Assembly (NCBI GenBank): GCA_905195085.1
Contig: CAJJUK010000025.1
Span: 1 to 23,168, forward strand
Reading direction: 5' to 3'
DNA length: 23,168 bases
Source: an uncultured Christensenella sp.
GTDB taxonomy: Bacteria; Bacillota; Clostridia; Christensenellales; UBA1242
Position numbers and translations under genes: made by a program. The notes beneath the pieces were generated by a model. The model worked only from the letters and a program-made list of their open reading frames with translations, did not search any database and was not told the origin of the DNA. This document shows, piece after piece, positions 1 to 7,135 of the stretch (its first letter is position 1; each line of letters starts with the position of its first letter).

Positions 1-38
1 ATATTTTTAAAAATTTTTATAATTTTTTGTCAAAACGT

Positions 39-67
39 TTGGAATTTTTTTTTATTTATGATATTAT
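39..67 (+). promoter_or_regulatory. Sigma-A-type promoter for the pilin-like gene
   Basis: TTGGAA at 39-44, a 17-base spacer, then TATTAT at 62-67 preceded by TGA (extended -10). It would start transcription near 74 and leave a roughly 73-base leader before the ATG at 147. Confidence 0.5.
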
Positions 68-146
68 TCTTTTGTAATCAAAGATAAGAATATTATTCAA
101 GTCTTTTGAGAACAATAAATAAGAGAAATAATTGGAGGATAAATTT

Positions 147-515
147 ATGAACTTTTTGAATTCAATGTTAGGTGTAGGTTGGACAGACATTATTAAAGAT
201 CTTGGTGCTGAATGGAGCTGGTTGTCAACTCTTTTGAGCACCCTTCAAACAGTGCTTTGGGTATTGTTGGTTTTGGTTGGCGCTGCAGGAGCAATCTATG
301 CAATCTATGTTGGTGTCAAAATGGCAAGAGCAGAATCTGCAGAACAAAGAGATGAAAACAAAAAACGTTTGATAAACATCATCGTGTCAATCGTAGTAGT
401 TGTTGTATTGATTCTCTTCTTCAACTTGTTCTTACCTATGATTCTTGATGCATTCGGTATCTTTGATGATAAATATGCTGGTACCACTGCACTTAATTTA
501 CTCCTCCGAATTTAA
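147..515 (+). CDS. Small two-helix membrane protein, possible type IV secretion pilin-like (VirB2/Mbov_0395-like)
   Basis: A 122-residue protein. The ATG at 147 is chosen because GGAGG at 134-138 is correctly placed for it; an in-frame TTG at 132 lies before that site. Residues about 30-55 form one hydrophobic helix. A short charged segment follows (ARAESAEQRDENKKR), then a very hydrophobic second helix beginning INIIVSIVVVVV. Two helices joined by a charged basic loop, in a protein of about 100-125 residues, is the plan of VirB2/TrbC-type and Mbov_0395-type conjugation pilins. No classical signal peptide with a cleavage site is evident. It stands alone between its own promoter and terminator, with no VirB4, VirD4 or relaxase gene in the window. 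The pilin assignment rests on topology and general resemblance only. A small membrane protein of unrelated function is the alternative. Confidence 0.5.
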   Translation: MNFLNSMLGVGWTDIIKDLGAEWSWLSTLLSTLQTVLWVLLVLVGAAGAIYAIYVGVKMARAESAEQRDENKKRLINIIVSIVVVVVLILFFNLFLPMILDAFGIFDDKYAGTTALNLLLRI

Positions 516-544
516 TTAGAACAATCTCACCTCCGTTAAAAGAA

Positions 545-573
545 AAAGACATCACGATTGTGGTGTCTTTTTT
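545..573 (+). terminator. Intrinsic terminator of the pilin-like gene
   Basis: AGACATCAC (548-556 region) pairs with GTGGTGTCT across a four-base loop, with one G-T pair. It is extended by A/T pairs and followed by a run of six T. Confidence 0.85.
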
Positions 574-605
574 GTTATAAAATTTTTGTTTGCAATTTGC
601 CATAT

Positions 606-636
606 AAAAAAAGAGAATGACATTTTCTCTTTTTTT
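606..636 (-). terminator. Intrinsic terminator of prfA
   Basis: On the minus strand, AAAAAAGAGAA pairs with TTCTCTTTTTT around a 7-base loop and runs into a T tract. It starts directly after the prfA stop codon. Confidence 0.75.
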
Positions 637-638
637 GA

Positions 639-1730
639 TTATTTTGTCTCTGCGTTCAGCAATTCTGTTTGAACTTTCAAAATCATTGCATCAATGAATT
701 GATCAAGGTCACCATTCAAGACACCTTCCAAATCATAGGAAGAAAGGTTTGTTCTGTGGTCTGTCACTCTGCCCTGAGGATAGTTGTAAGTTCTGATTCT
801 CTCATTTCTGTTTCCACGGCCAACTTGATTTTTTCTATTTTGATCATATTCACTGTTTCGTTGTTCTTCATAATAGTCATAAAGTTTTGCTTTCAAAATG
901 TTCATGGCTTTTTCTTTGTTTTTAAGTTGGCTTCTTTCGTCTTGACACGTAACCACAATATTAAGTGGAAGATATGTAATACGAATTGCAGTTTCAACTT
1001 TGTTCACATTTTGCCCACCAGCACCACCAGAGTGATAAACATCAATTCTCAAATCTTTGTCTGAAATTTCAATGTCAATATCTTCAACCTCTGGCAAAAC
1101 AGCAACAGTTGCAGTTGATGTGTGAATTCTTCCCTGACTTTCTGTTTCTGGAACTCTTTGAACCCTGTGCACCCCACTCTCATATTTCATACGAGCATAG
1201 GCACCCTTACCTTTGATCATCAAAGTTGCTTCTTTGATTCCGCCTATTTCCGTTTCTGACATGTCAATGTATTCAACTTTCCAGTGTTTTTTCTCTGCAT
1301 AATGAGAATACATACGACAAAGTTCCAAACAAAAGAGAGAAGACTCTTCTCCACCAGCAGCTGAACGAATTTCGACAATGGCATTGCTGTCATCATTTTC
1401 ATCTTTAGGCAACAACAAAATTTTGATATTTTCAACAATTTTGTCAATTTGTTCATTAAGCCTTTGAATTTCACTTTCAAACAGAGCCTTCATCTCTGGA
1501 TCTTTTTCGTTTTTCAAGTCATTTTCACAATTTTCCAAATCATTAACACTCTTTTTCAATTCTTCGTGAGCATTTGCCAATTCTTCCAGAGAACTTCTTT
1601 CTTTAACCAATTTTTTCCATTCTTTGTTGTCAGCAATAATTTCCGGACGAGAAATAAGGTCAGTCAATTCATCAAACCTAACCTTTGATTTTTCTGTCTT
1701 TACCAATAATTCTTTACTTTCGTTTTCCAC
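639..1730 (-). CDS. prfA: Peptide chain release factor 1 (RF1)
   Basis: Class I release factor that reads UAA and UAG in the ribosomal A site and triggers peptide release. Its 363 residues match the family length. An N-terminal helical domain covers about 1-105. The codon-reading motif PET lies at 194-196 within RVPETESQGRIHTS; RF2 would have SPF there. The catalytic GGQ is at 238-240 (GGAGGQNVNK), and its glutamine is the target of PrmC. Conserved C-terminal motifs ERIRTYNYPQ and RVTDHR are present. The start is a GTG at 1728-1730, preceded on the minus strand by AAAGGGTGA. The gene overlaps the 3' end of the upstream DUF1385-PrmC gene by 17 bases, so translation is probably coupled. Enzyme and substrate are therefore made from one message. 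Confidence 0.97.
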   Translation of the reverse strand: MENESKELLVKTEKSKVRFDELTDLISRPEIIADNKEWKKLVKERSSLEELANAHEELKKSVNDLENCENDLKNEKDPEMKALFESEIQRLNEQIDKIVENIKILLLPKDENDDSNAIVEIRSAAGGEESSLFCLELCRMYSHYAEKKHWKVEYIDMSETEIGGIKEATLMIKGKGAYARMKYESGVHRVQRVPETESQGRIHTSTATVAVLPEVEDIDIEISDKDLRIDVYHSGGAGGQNVNKVETAIRITYLPLNIVVTCQDERSQLKNKEKAMNILKAKLYDYYEEQRNSEYDQNRKNQVGRGNRNERIRTYNYPQGRVTDHRTNLSSYDLEGVLNGDLDQFIDAMILKVQTELLNAETK

Positions 1731-3546
1731 AAATCACCCTTTCAATCTTATTATAATCTTTTATTGTTTTAATGTCTTCAAATCCATTATCCCTCAAAAT
1801 TTTTCGAACTGCTTTCGCCTGTCCTTTTCCAACTTCAAAAAAAATCAAACCATTCTGATTTAATCTCAATGGTGCCTGTTCTGCAATCTTTCGATAAAAG
1901 TCAAGCCCAACTTCTCCTCCGTCCAAAGCAAGAACTGGATCACACTCTTTGACATTTTTGTCCAATTTTTCAATGTCTTTTGTTGGGATATATGGTGGAT
2001 TTGACACAATTATATCAAACTTACGCTTTCTTTTCAAGTTATCAAACAAATTTGAATGTAAAAATTCAATTTTAACATCATTTTTCTTTGCATTTGACTC
2101 CGCTGTCAAAAGAGCAGATTTGCTTATGTCAACAGCAGTCACATCAGCATCAGAGTTTTTTGCAATAGCAACAGCAATTGCACCCGAACCCGTTCCCAAA
2201 TCCAAAATGGTGGCATTTTTAAAGTTTTTTTCTGCTTTCAAAACCTGTTCAACCAAAATTTCCGTTTCCATTCTTGGTGTCAACACTTTTTTGTTTACAT
2301 CAAAACGCAATCCATAAAATTCTGTATAACCAAAAATGTTGTCTATGCTTTCTCCTTTTGCTCGCCTTTCCGTTGCTTTCATGATTTCTTGGTATTGTTT
2401 GTCTGTCACAAAAGAAAGCAGTTTGATTTCTGCTCTGTTTTTGCCAAGCACAGTGGCAATAATCCAATCAGCATCACTTTTGTCTGTAATCCCCGCATTA
2501 TAAAGTTTGTTCTTAACTTGCGTATATACAACAGAAAAAGCCTTTTTGTTTTCGTCGTCCATAAGTTCTCTTTCCTTTTGGCTGGTCAGCAAATTGATTT
2601 CTGTCATGGCCACCATAACCGTTTCAATGTGTGTTGTCGTTGGTTTGTCAAAAACCAAAAAAGCGGTCAGATATTGCAATTTCCCGATTATTTTGCATTT
2701 TGGCAAATTCAGAAGCCACAAAATTTCATATGCCAAACTCATGCAAACAAGAAACACTGCAACATTCAAAGCAATATTAAACCAAAAACCATAATCTGCT
2801 CCCCATAATGTTACCACAAGAAAATCTAAAACAAAAACAAAAATCAAGTAATTCAAAAAATTTGGCGTTAAATTCGAATTTTTCACAATAAAAGAATTCA
2901 AATTTTTGATTTTTTTAATATTTTTATCTTTTTTTTGAGATTTTTCTTTGTCTTTTTCAAAATCTCTTAAGACAATTTCTCCAGCTTTATTAAATCTAAA
3001 ACATTCCACAACAACGGGAAAAACACGCAGCGCCAAAACAAAAAGAAAGAACAAAATCAATTTAAAAACAAAAATAACAAAATTTCTCAACAGTTCACTG
3101 CCTTTATAGTCCACAATCAAATATCCAAGTTTTCCCGGCAACAAGCCCAACACTATTGCCGAAAAAATGATGGCCAAAAGTGCAACCAAACCAACAATAA
3201 TCAATTTTTGTGTGTAGAATTTGTTAATTTCTTTTGTCTTAACTTTTTTGTTTGCGTTACATAAATCATAAGAAAGCAAAAGTGCTTGAAAAAATCCAAA
3301 AATTCCACAAAAAAAGAATTGGAACCCCCTCATAAAAGGAAAATGCCAAAAAATTATTTTGTTTTTTTCTTTGAAACTTTTCAACTTTTTCTGTCCGTCA
3401 CAATTTATGGCGGAAATCACTTTTTTGTCATCTGCATGAATGACAACGCCATTTGAAGTTGGGAAAAAGATCTTGTCCATGCCATGATTTTTGACAAAAA
3501 TGTGTTTTTTTATGCAAATTCTATGTTTTTTGAAACATATTGACAT
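1714..3546 (-). CDS. prmC: DUF1385 membrane domain fused to PrmC, the release factor glutamine N5-methyltransferase
   Basis: 610 residues in one frame. Residues about 65-320 are a DUF1385 (YqhQ-like) membrane domain. It has PFMRG near 70, several hydrophobic helices (about 114-138, 155-180, 232-275) and the characteristic end KLQYLTAFLVFD at 289-300, followed by an IET..MVAMTEI segment. From about 328 the chain is PrmC: a helical N-terminal part, then FGYTEFYGLRF at 405-415, LTPRMETE at 422-429, the SAM-binding motif DLGTGSG at 449-455 and the catalytic NPPY at 516-519. PrmC methylates the GGQ glutamine of RF1 and RF2, and prfA follows directly. In Clostridia the two domains are usually separate adjacent genes, so this looks like a gene fusion. 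The start is uncertain: the ATG at 3546 has no clear Shine-Dalgarno site and its first 22 residues do not look like DUF1385. An ATG at 3478-3480 is the alternative. Confidence 0.9.
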   Translation of the reverse strand: MSICFKKHRICIKKHIFVKNHGMDKIFFPTSNGVVIHADDKKVISAINCDGQKKLKSFKEKNKIIFWHFPFMRGFQFFFCGIFGFFQALLLSYDLCNANKKVKTKEINKFYTQKLIIVGLVALLAIIFSAIVLGLLPGKLGYLIVDYKGSELLRNFVIFVFKLILFFLFVLALRVFPVVVECFRFNKAGEIVLRDFEKDKEKSQKKDKNIKKIKNLNSFIVKNSNLTPNFLNYLIFVFVLDFLVVTLWGADYGFWFNIALNVAVFLVCMSLAYEILWLLNLPKCKIIGKLQYLTAFLVFDKPTTTHIETVMVAMTEINLLTSQKERELMDDENKKAFSVVYTQVKNKLYNAGITDKSDADWIIATVLGKNRAEIKLLSFVTDKQYQEIMKATERRAKGESIDNIFGYTEFYGLRFDVNKKVLTPRMETEILVEQVLKAEKNFKNATILDLGTGSGAIAVAIAKNSDADVTAVDISKSALLTAESNAKKNDVKIEFLHSNLFDNLKRKRKFDIIVSNPPYIPTKDIEKLDKNVKECDPVLALDGGEVGLDFYRKIAEQAPLRLNQNGLIFFEVGKGQAKAVRKILRDNGFEDIKTIKDYNKIERVICGKRK

Positions 3547-3568
3547 TTAAATGGTTTTGTGCTAAAAT
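3540..3568 (+). promoter_or_regulatory. Near-consensus sigma-A promoter
   Basis: TTGACA at 3540-3545, a 17-base spacer and TAAAAT at 3563-3568, preceded by TGC (extended -10). It drives the two plus-strand genes that follow. Its -35 box overlaps the putative ATG of the divergent DUF1385-prmC gene (3544-3546). Confidence 0.8.
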
Positions 3569-3593
3569 AATTTTATTGAAAAAGGAGCTAAAA

Positions 3594-4154
3594 ATGGTTG
3601 TATCAACAAAATCAAACAAAATTACAAATGGAATTTTTAAAGATTGGGACATTTCAGTTACTGTCGGTGGAGTTCAAGGAAAAACCACTTACAAAGTTGC
3701 AAAAGAAAATGTAAATTTCGTTATAACAAAAGACACGAAGGTTTCAGCTCTTACTCAAGAAGACTTAGCCGTTGCCTGTGCTGATGCTTTGGCAGCAGAT
3801 GCTGTAGCTTTGATGTTTGCTTACACAGATCATTTGCAAAATGGAATGGGAAAACCAACTGCTATAACAAAATTCACAGCCGAAGTTGCAAAAGAGTTAA
3901 ACACCATTCCTGATGCATTCTTCAACAATAAGAACAACATTCAACAAGTTTACAGTCGCATCAAAGTTTATGGAAACGCAGCAATCACAGGTCAACCGAT
4001 TGTTAGCAAGCATTTGAGTGCAGAAGAGAGAGCGCCTTTCATTGAACTTTCTGAAGCTTATCGCAACAGATTTGATGCACACATCGGTGATGTTAAGGCC
4101 AGAGCGAACGACGAAAGTGCAACTCTTGATAAGTTTGACAAAATCTTCTCTTAA
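3594..4154 (+). CDS. Unknown soluble protein, first of a related pair
   Basis: 186 residues from the ATG at 3594, which follows AAAGGAG at 3581-3587. The frame stays open upstream to 3540, but that overlaps the promoter and is unlikely to be translated. I do not recognise the family. There is no signal peptide or membrane helix. Residues near 10-20 read KITNGIFKDWDISVT, and the next gene has KIINGAFKNCNFFLT at a similar place. Both therefore appear to share an N-terminal module, perhaps a small beta domain, followed by a mainly helical region. The gene has a strong promoter and no terminator before its neighbour, so the two are probably co-transcribed. The high-quality promoter and Shine-Dalgarno site argue for a well-expressed real gene. 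Confidence 0.8.
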   Translation: MVVSTKSNKITNGIFKDWDISVTVGGVQGKTTYKVAKENVNFVITKDTKVSALTQEDLAVACADALAADAVALMFAYTDHLQNGMGKPTAITKFTAEVAKELNTIPDAFFNNKNNIQQVYSRIKVYGNAAITGQPIVSKHLSAEERAPFIELSEAYRNRFDAHIGDVKARANDESATLDKFDKIFS

Positions 4155-4227
4155 ATATAAAATTGCTGTTTAAATTTGAATATTTAAAAAATGTATATAA
4201 AAAATAAAACATAAAAGGAGTGTCATC

Positions 4228-4956
4228 ATGCCAGGATTAAAACCTACTCAATTCGAGTTGAAAATGCAAGAAGACGGCTTAATTGATAGTACCGGAAAGA
4301 TTATCAATGGTGCGTTTAAGAATTGTAATTTCTTTTTGACAGATAAAGGATTTGATAAAAAGGGCAATTTAATTATTGAAGTTGGCCCATTCATGAACGT
4401 TTTTAATGATTACTGCGTTAGATTCGCAATTCCAAAAGAAAAAATTCATTCATATATGCATACAAAAAATTTAACAGAACTGACAATTCTTCAAAATGCC
4501 TGCCAGCAAATAGCTGAACCAATTGAAAAATATATTGCTGCAAAAGCATCAGATTTCACTCAAGAAATCTATAAACAAGAGGATCTTGATGTTTTCCAAG
4601 ATACAAAAGAATCTCAAGAAATCAGACGCCAAAATGCTATAAAATATTATACTGACGGAAATTTTGAAGTTCCTGAAGAAGTTTATTCTCAACTTAAATC
4701 TGCACCAGAAGAATTTCTGAAATCTGATCATGTACTTTCTTTAATCGGTCAACATTACTTTGCTTTTCTCAACAAAGAAGTAACTCGTTTTGACACACCA
4801 GAAGCACTCATATCTTTCAGAGCAGTAGCAAATAAAACTATCTTAGACCTCATGGACATTTTTTATGATAAACAACTTGATGAGGGAGCCGAAATTTTTG
4901 ACAAAGGTTTTGTGGCATTTGAAAATCAATTCGAAACACAAAAAGAAAAAGTTTAA
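4228..4956 (+). CDS. Unknown soluble protein, second of a related pair
   Basis: 242 residues. The ATG at 4228 follows AAAAGGAGTGTCATC, a good Shine-Dalgarno site. It lies 73 bases after the preceding gene with no terminator between them, so a two-gene operon is likely. I do not recognise the family. Near the N terminus, STGKIINGAFKNCNFFLT resembles the start of the neighbouring protein. The rest is predicted mainly helical and acidic, with no signal peptide, membrane helix or known catalytic motif. The C terminus is charged (ENQFETQKEKV). A strong terminator follows. Together with its partner it separates rpmE from DUF1385-prmC. Confidence 0.8.
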   Translation: MPGLKPTQFELKMQEDGLIDSTGKIINGAFKNCNFFLTDKGFDKKGNLIIEVGPFMNVFNDYCVRFAIPKEKIHSYMHTKNLTELTILQNACQQIAEPIEKYIAAKASDFTQEIYKQEDLDVFQDTKESQEIRRQNAIKYYTDGNFEVPEEVYSQLKSAPEEFLKSDHVLSLIGQHYFAFLNKEVTRFDTPEALISFRAVANKTILDLMDIFYDKQLDEGAEIFDKGFVAFENQFETQKEKV

Positions 4957-4990
4957 AAAAAAGAACAATCAATTTGATTGTTCTTTTTTT
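4954..4990. terminator. Bidirectional intrinsic terminator
   Basis: GAACAATCA at 4963-4971 pairs with TGATTGTTC at 4975-4983 around a three-base loop. It is flanked by an A run on the left and a T run on the right, so it can end both the plus-strand pair and the minus-strand rpsF-ssb-rpsR-rpmE operon. It abuts the rpmE stop codon. Confidence 0.85.
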
Positions 4991-5195
4991 ATTGCAAATT
5001 ATATTTTTTCTTGAAGTTTTCAACTGTTCCGCTTGAGTCAACAACCTTCTTCTTTCCTGTGTAGAAAGGATGGCATTTGTTGCAGATATCAATCTTGAGT
5101 GTGTCGCCCTTAACACAAGAACCAGTTTTGAAAGTGTTTCCACATGCACAAACAACAGTTACTTCATGATAATCTGGATGTAAATCTTTTTTCAT
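4989..5195 (-). CDS. rpmE: Ribosomal protein L31, zinc-binding form
   Basis: 68 residues, the normal length for type A L31 of the large ribosomal subunit. It opens MKKDLHPDYHEV. Cysteines at 16, 18, 38 and 41 (VCACG and ICNKCHP) give the zinc-binding C+ form, which can be exchanged for a cysteine-free paralogue under zinc limitation in some bacteria. AAAGGAGAAAGGTT lies just before the ATG. The gap to rpsR is only 14 bases, so it is the last gene of the rpsF operon. In many Clostridia rpmE instead precedes DUF1385-prmC-prfA; here two unknown plus-strand genes lie between them. Confidence 0.97.
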   Translation of the reverse strand: MKKDLHPDYHEVTVVCACGNTFKTGSCVKGDTLKIDICNKCHPFYTGKKKVVDSSGTVENFKKKYNLQ

Positions 5196-5209
5196 AAACC
5201 TTTCTCCTT

Positions 5210-5470
5210 TTAATCACCAACATAAGGAAGAAGTGCCATGTTTCTTGCTCTCTTAATTGCATTTGCAAGTTCTCTTTGGTGGTAAGAGCAAACGCCTGTT
5301 TGACGTCTTGGCAAAATTTTACCCTTCTCTGTGATATATTTTCTGATTTTTGCTACATCTTTGTAGTCAATTGTTTTTTCACCAGCAACGCAGAAAGCAC
5401 AAACTTTCTTTTTTGCAGGTTTACGATATTTTTTAACAACCTTTTCTTCGGTTTTTACAACTTCGCTCAT
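5210..5470 (-). CDS. rpsR: Ribosomal protein S18, zinc-binding form
   Basis: 86 residues. It is a small-subunit protein that binds 16S rRNA together with S6. The core reads CAFCVAG at 24-30, ILPRRQTGVCS from 52, then YHQREL. C24, C27, C61 and H64 form a plausible zinc site. The N-terminal tail is lysine-rich and extended, as is common. AAGGAGAAAAAATG gives the start. It lies third in rpsF-ssb-rpsR-rpmE, the conserved order for the first three genes. A short inverted repeat precedes its ribosome binding site. Confidence 0.97.
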   Translation of the reverse strand: MSEVVKTEEKVVKKYRKPAKKKVCAFCVAGEKTIDYKDVAKIRKYITEKGKILPRRQTGVCSYHQRELANAIKRARNMALLPYVGD

Positions 5471-5481
5471 TTTTTCTCCTT

Positions 5482-5494
5482 GGGCATCATGCCC
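5482..5494 (-). repeat. Short inverted repeat between ssb and rpsR
   Basis: GGGCATCATGCCC can fold into a five-pair stem with a three-base loop, immediately upstream of the rpsR Shine-Dalgarno site. There is no T run, so it is not a terminator. An mRNA processing or translational role is possible but unproven. Confidence 0.4.
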
Positions 5495-5534
5495 CTAAAT
5501 TATTTCGACTTTTTAATATGTCACTTTTTGTGAC

Positions 5535-5963
5535 TTAAAATGGCAAACTGTCATCATCAATTTCTTCAAGTTCGGCAGTTTCCTTTTTGCTTGCTGGTTT
5601 GCTTTCACTTGGAGCAGAGTAAGAATTGTCTGAACTGTCTCCTCCGTTTCTTGAACCAACAAATTCAACCTCTTCTGCAATGATGTCAGTAGAGTTTCTT
5701 TTTGAACCATCAGCAGCATCATAAGTGGAAATTTGAATTCTTCCAACAATTCCGCACTTAGAACCTTTCTTCAAATATCTATGGCAATTTTCGCCTGGAG
5801 CACCCCATACTGTGATGTTGAAGAAATCTGCATCTCTTTCGCCTTCAGCATTTGCAAATCTTCTTTGAACAGCAAGTCCAAATCTGCAAACAGATCTTCC
5901 ACTGTTTGTTGTTTGAAGTTCTGGGTCTCTGGTCAAATTTCCAACCAAAATAACTTTATTCAT
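5535..5963 (-). CDS. ssb: Single-stranded DNA-binding protein
   Basis: 142 residues. It coats single-stranded DNA during replication, repair and recombination and recruits partners through its C-terminal tip. The OB-fold covers about 1-105, beginning MNKVILVGNLTRDPEL, with FFNITVWG and YLKKGSKCGIVGRI following. A Ser/Gly/Lys-rich linker leads to the acidic tip DDDSLPF, which is intact. AGGAGAAAATTT precedes the ATG. Ten bases separate it from rpsF and 64 from rpsR. This is the usual replication-translation operon of Firmicutes. Confidence 0.97.
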   Translation of the reverse strand: MNKVILVGNLTRDPELQTTNSGRSVCRFGLAVQRRFANAEGERDADFFNITVWGAPGENCHRYLKKGSKCGIVGRIQISTYDAADGSKRNSTDIIAEEVEFVGSRNGGDSSDNSYSAPSESKPASKKETAELEEIDDDSLPF

Positions 5964-5973
5964 AAATTTTCTC

Positions 5974-6255
5974 CTATTTTCTTACAAACATTTGACGAAC
6001 AATGCCATCAGTGATGGTCATAAGTTTGTTCATTGCATCAACTTCTTCTGGATTCATAGAGATGTTCATAATCACATAGAAACCTTCATTTTTGAAGTTG
6101 ATAGGATAAGCAAACTTTTTCATTCCAATCTTATCAACGCCTTCAACAGTGCCTTTGTGAGATTCAACATATGCTTTTTGTTTTGCAATAAGTTCTTCTC
6201 TCTTTTCTTCACTGACATCGCTGGCAATGATAAACATAAGTTCATACTTATTCAT
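5974..6255 (-). CDS. rpsF: Ribosomal protein S6
   Basis: 93 residues from MNKYELMF, the usual S6 start; it is a small-subunit protein that dimerises with S18. The ATG at 6253-6255 follows AAAGGAGGTAAAAAG. The open frame runs 30 codons further upstream, but that stretch is the mRNA leader, lies downstream of a good promoter and folds into a hairpin. The conserved KKFAYPINFKNEGFY is present. It is the first gene of rpsF-ssb-rpsR-rpmE. In several bacteria the S6-S18 complex represses its own mRNA through a leader structure. Confidence 0.96.
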   Translation of the reverse strand: MNKYELMFIIASDVSEEKREELIAKQKAYVESHKGTVEGVDKIGMKKFAYPINFKNEGFYVIMNISMNPEEVDAMNKLMTITDGIVRQMFVRK

Positions 6256-6280
6256 CTTTTTACCTCCTTTTGGACTAATG

Positions 6281-6307
6281 GCTTTCAAGTTCACACGACT
6301 TAAAAGC
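6281..6307 (-). promoter_or_regulatory. Leader hairpin of the rpsF operon
   Basis: On the minus strand GCTTTTAAGT pairs with ACTTGAAAGC (10 pairs, one G-T) around the loop CGTGTGA. It sits between the transcription start (about 6327) and the Shine-Dalgarno site, a suitable place for autoregulation by S6-S18. The CCG element of the described S6-S18 motif is not visible. Confidence 0.55.
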
Positions 6308-6333
6308 AAGGACAGTATTTTTACTGCTCTTAA

Positions 6334-6362
6334 TTTATAACACATAAATCAATATTTGTCAA
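6334..6362 (-). promoter_or_regulatory. Promoter of the rpsF-ssb-rpsR-rpmE operon
   Basis: Read on the minus strand: TTGACA (6357-6362), a 17-base spacer and TATAAA (6334-6339) preceded by TGT. It is a near-perfect sigma-A promoter with extended -10. Confidence 0.85.
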
Positions 6363-6420
6363 GAGAATTAAACATTTTGTTGCTTTCAAAATATAAAAAG
6401 AAAAATCTTCAATCAAACAA

Positions 6421-6443
6421 AAAAACATGCCAAAGCATGTTTT
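6421..6443 (-). terminator. Intrinsic terminator of the 192-residue unknown gene
   Basis: AAAACATGC pairs with GCATGTTTT around a four-base loop. On the minus strand a T-rich run follows. It overlaps the stop codon of the gene. Confidence 0.75.
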
Positions 6444-7020
6444 ATTTGCCACCCCTGCCTTCATCAATCTTACGCTGAATCAATTCGGCTGTTTCCTTCG
6501 AAAGTCTAGGTTTTGAAGCTTCTGGAGCCACCTCTTGATATATTGGGTTAAACATTCCATTTTCATCGTACCTGATTTCCACTTTGCCAGGCTCAATCCA
6601 CATTTCCACGCCATCAGGAAATGGACTTGGTTCTCCTTCAAGGTTTCCTTCATTTCTGATGCCTGCATAATAAGTTGCAAGTCCAAGCACTCCATTTGCT
6701 CTGGCATATTCATCTGTATGAAGATAAGCATATCCATCTTTTTCTAAGCTCTTTTTTATATGAATCCTAAGTTGCTCTTCAAATCTTCTGATTTGTTCAG
6801 AATTAAGATATGCAACTGACCTTTTCTCTTCCATTTCGACATCAATCAATTCTATTACTTTGCTGAAAAAATCATATGCCGCCTCATGCTCATCTTTAAT
6901 TTCTTCCAAATCATCTTTCATTTCTTCAGAAAAAGGCCTTGCACTTTCTTTGCCAGAAAGAATATCTGTCCACCACTTAATTGCAAAGTCAATTGTTTTG
7001 TCGCATTTCTTCTCTTCCAT
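6442..7020 (-). CDS. Unknown acidic soluble protein
   Basis: 192 residues from the ATG at 7018-7020, preceded by AAGGAG with six bases between. A TTG one codon earlier is possible but less likely. I do not recognise the family. The N-terminal 100 residues are helical and strongly charged (EEMKDDLEEIKDEHE near 33-47), with no signal peptide or membrane helix. The C-terminal half has an aromatic, beta-like stretch: ATYYAGIRNEGNLEG, then PFPDGVEMWIEPGKVEIRY. It ends KIDEGRGGK. It is a single-gene unit with its own promoter and terminator between secA and the rpsF operon. Nothing around it indicates a function. Confidence 0.8.
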   Translation of the reverse strand: MEEKKCDKTIDFAIKWWTDILSGKESARPFSEEMKDDLEEIKDEHEAAYDFFSKVIELIDVEMEEKRSVAYLNSEQIRRFEEQLRIHIKKSLEKDGYAYLHTDEYARANGVLGLATYYAGIRNEGNLEGEPSPFPDGVEMWIEPGKVEIRYDENGMFNPIYQEVAPEASKPRLSKETAELIQRKIDEGRGGK

Positions 7021-7055
7021 CAATCTCTCCTTAGTAACTTAAACTTATATCTGAA

Positions 7056-7083
7056 ATTATAAAAATTTTCTTGCATTTGTCAA
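7056..7083 (-). promoter_or_regulatory. Promoter of the 192-residue unknown gene
   Basis: Read on the minus strand: TTGACA (7078-7083), a 16-base spacer, TATAAT (7056-7061). Both boxes are perfect consensus. It starts 12 bases beyond the secA terminator. Confidence 0.85.
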
Positions 7084-7094
7084 TATGAAAACGA

Positions 7095-7122
7095 AAAAAA
7101 GATTGAAAAAATCAATCTTTTT
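7095..7122 (-). terminator. Intrinsic terminator of secA
   Basis: AAAAAGATTGA pairs with TCAATCTTTTT around a five-base loop, and a T run follows on the minus strand. It lies 14 bases after the secA stop codon. Confidence 0.8.
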
Positions 7123-7135
7123 AATCACCATTCAA

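Noticed and set aside
6256..6345. Extended rpsF start 30 codons upstream
   Set aside because: S6 begins at MNKYELMF, which follows GGAGG, and the extra stretch is the structured mRNA leader downstream of the promoter.
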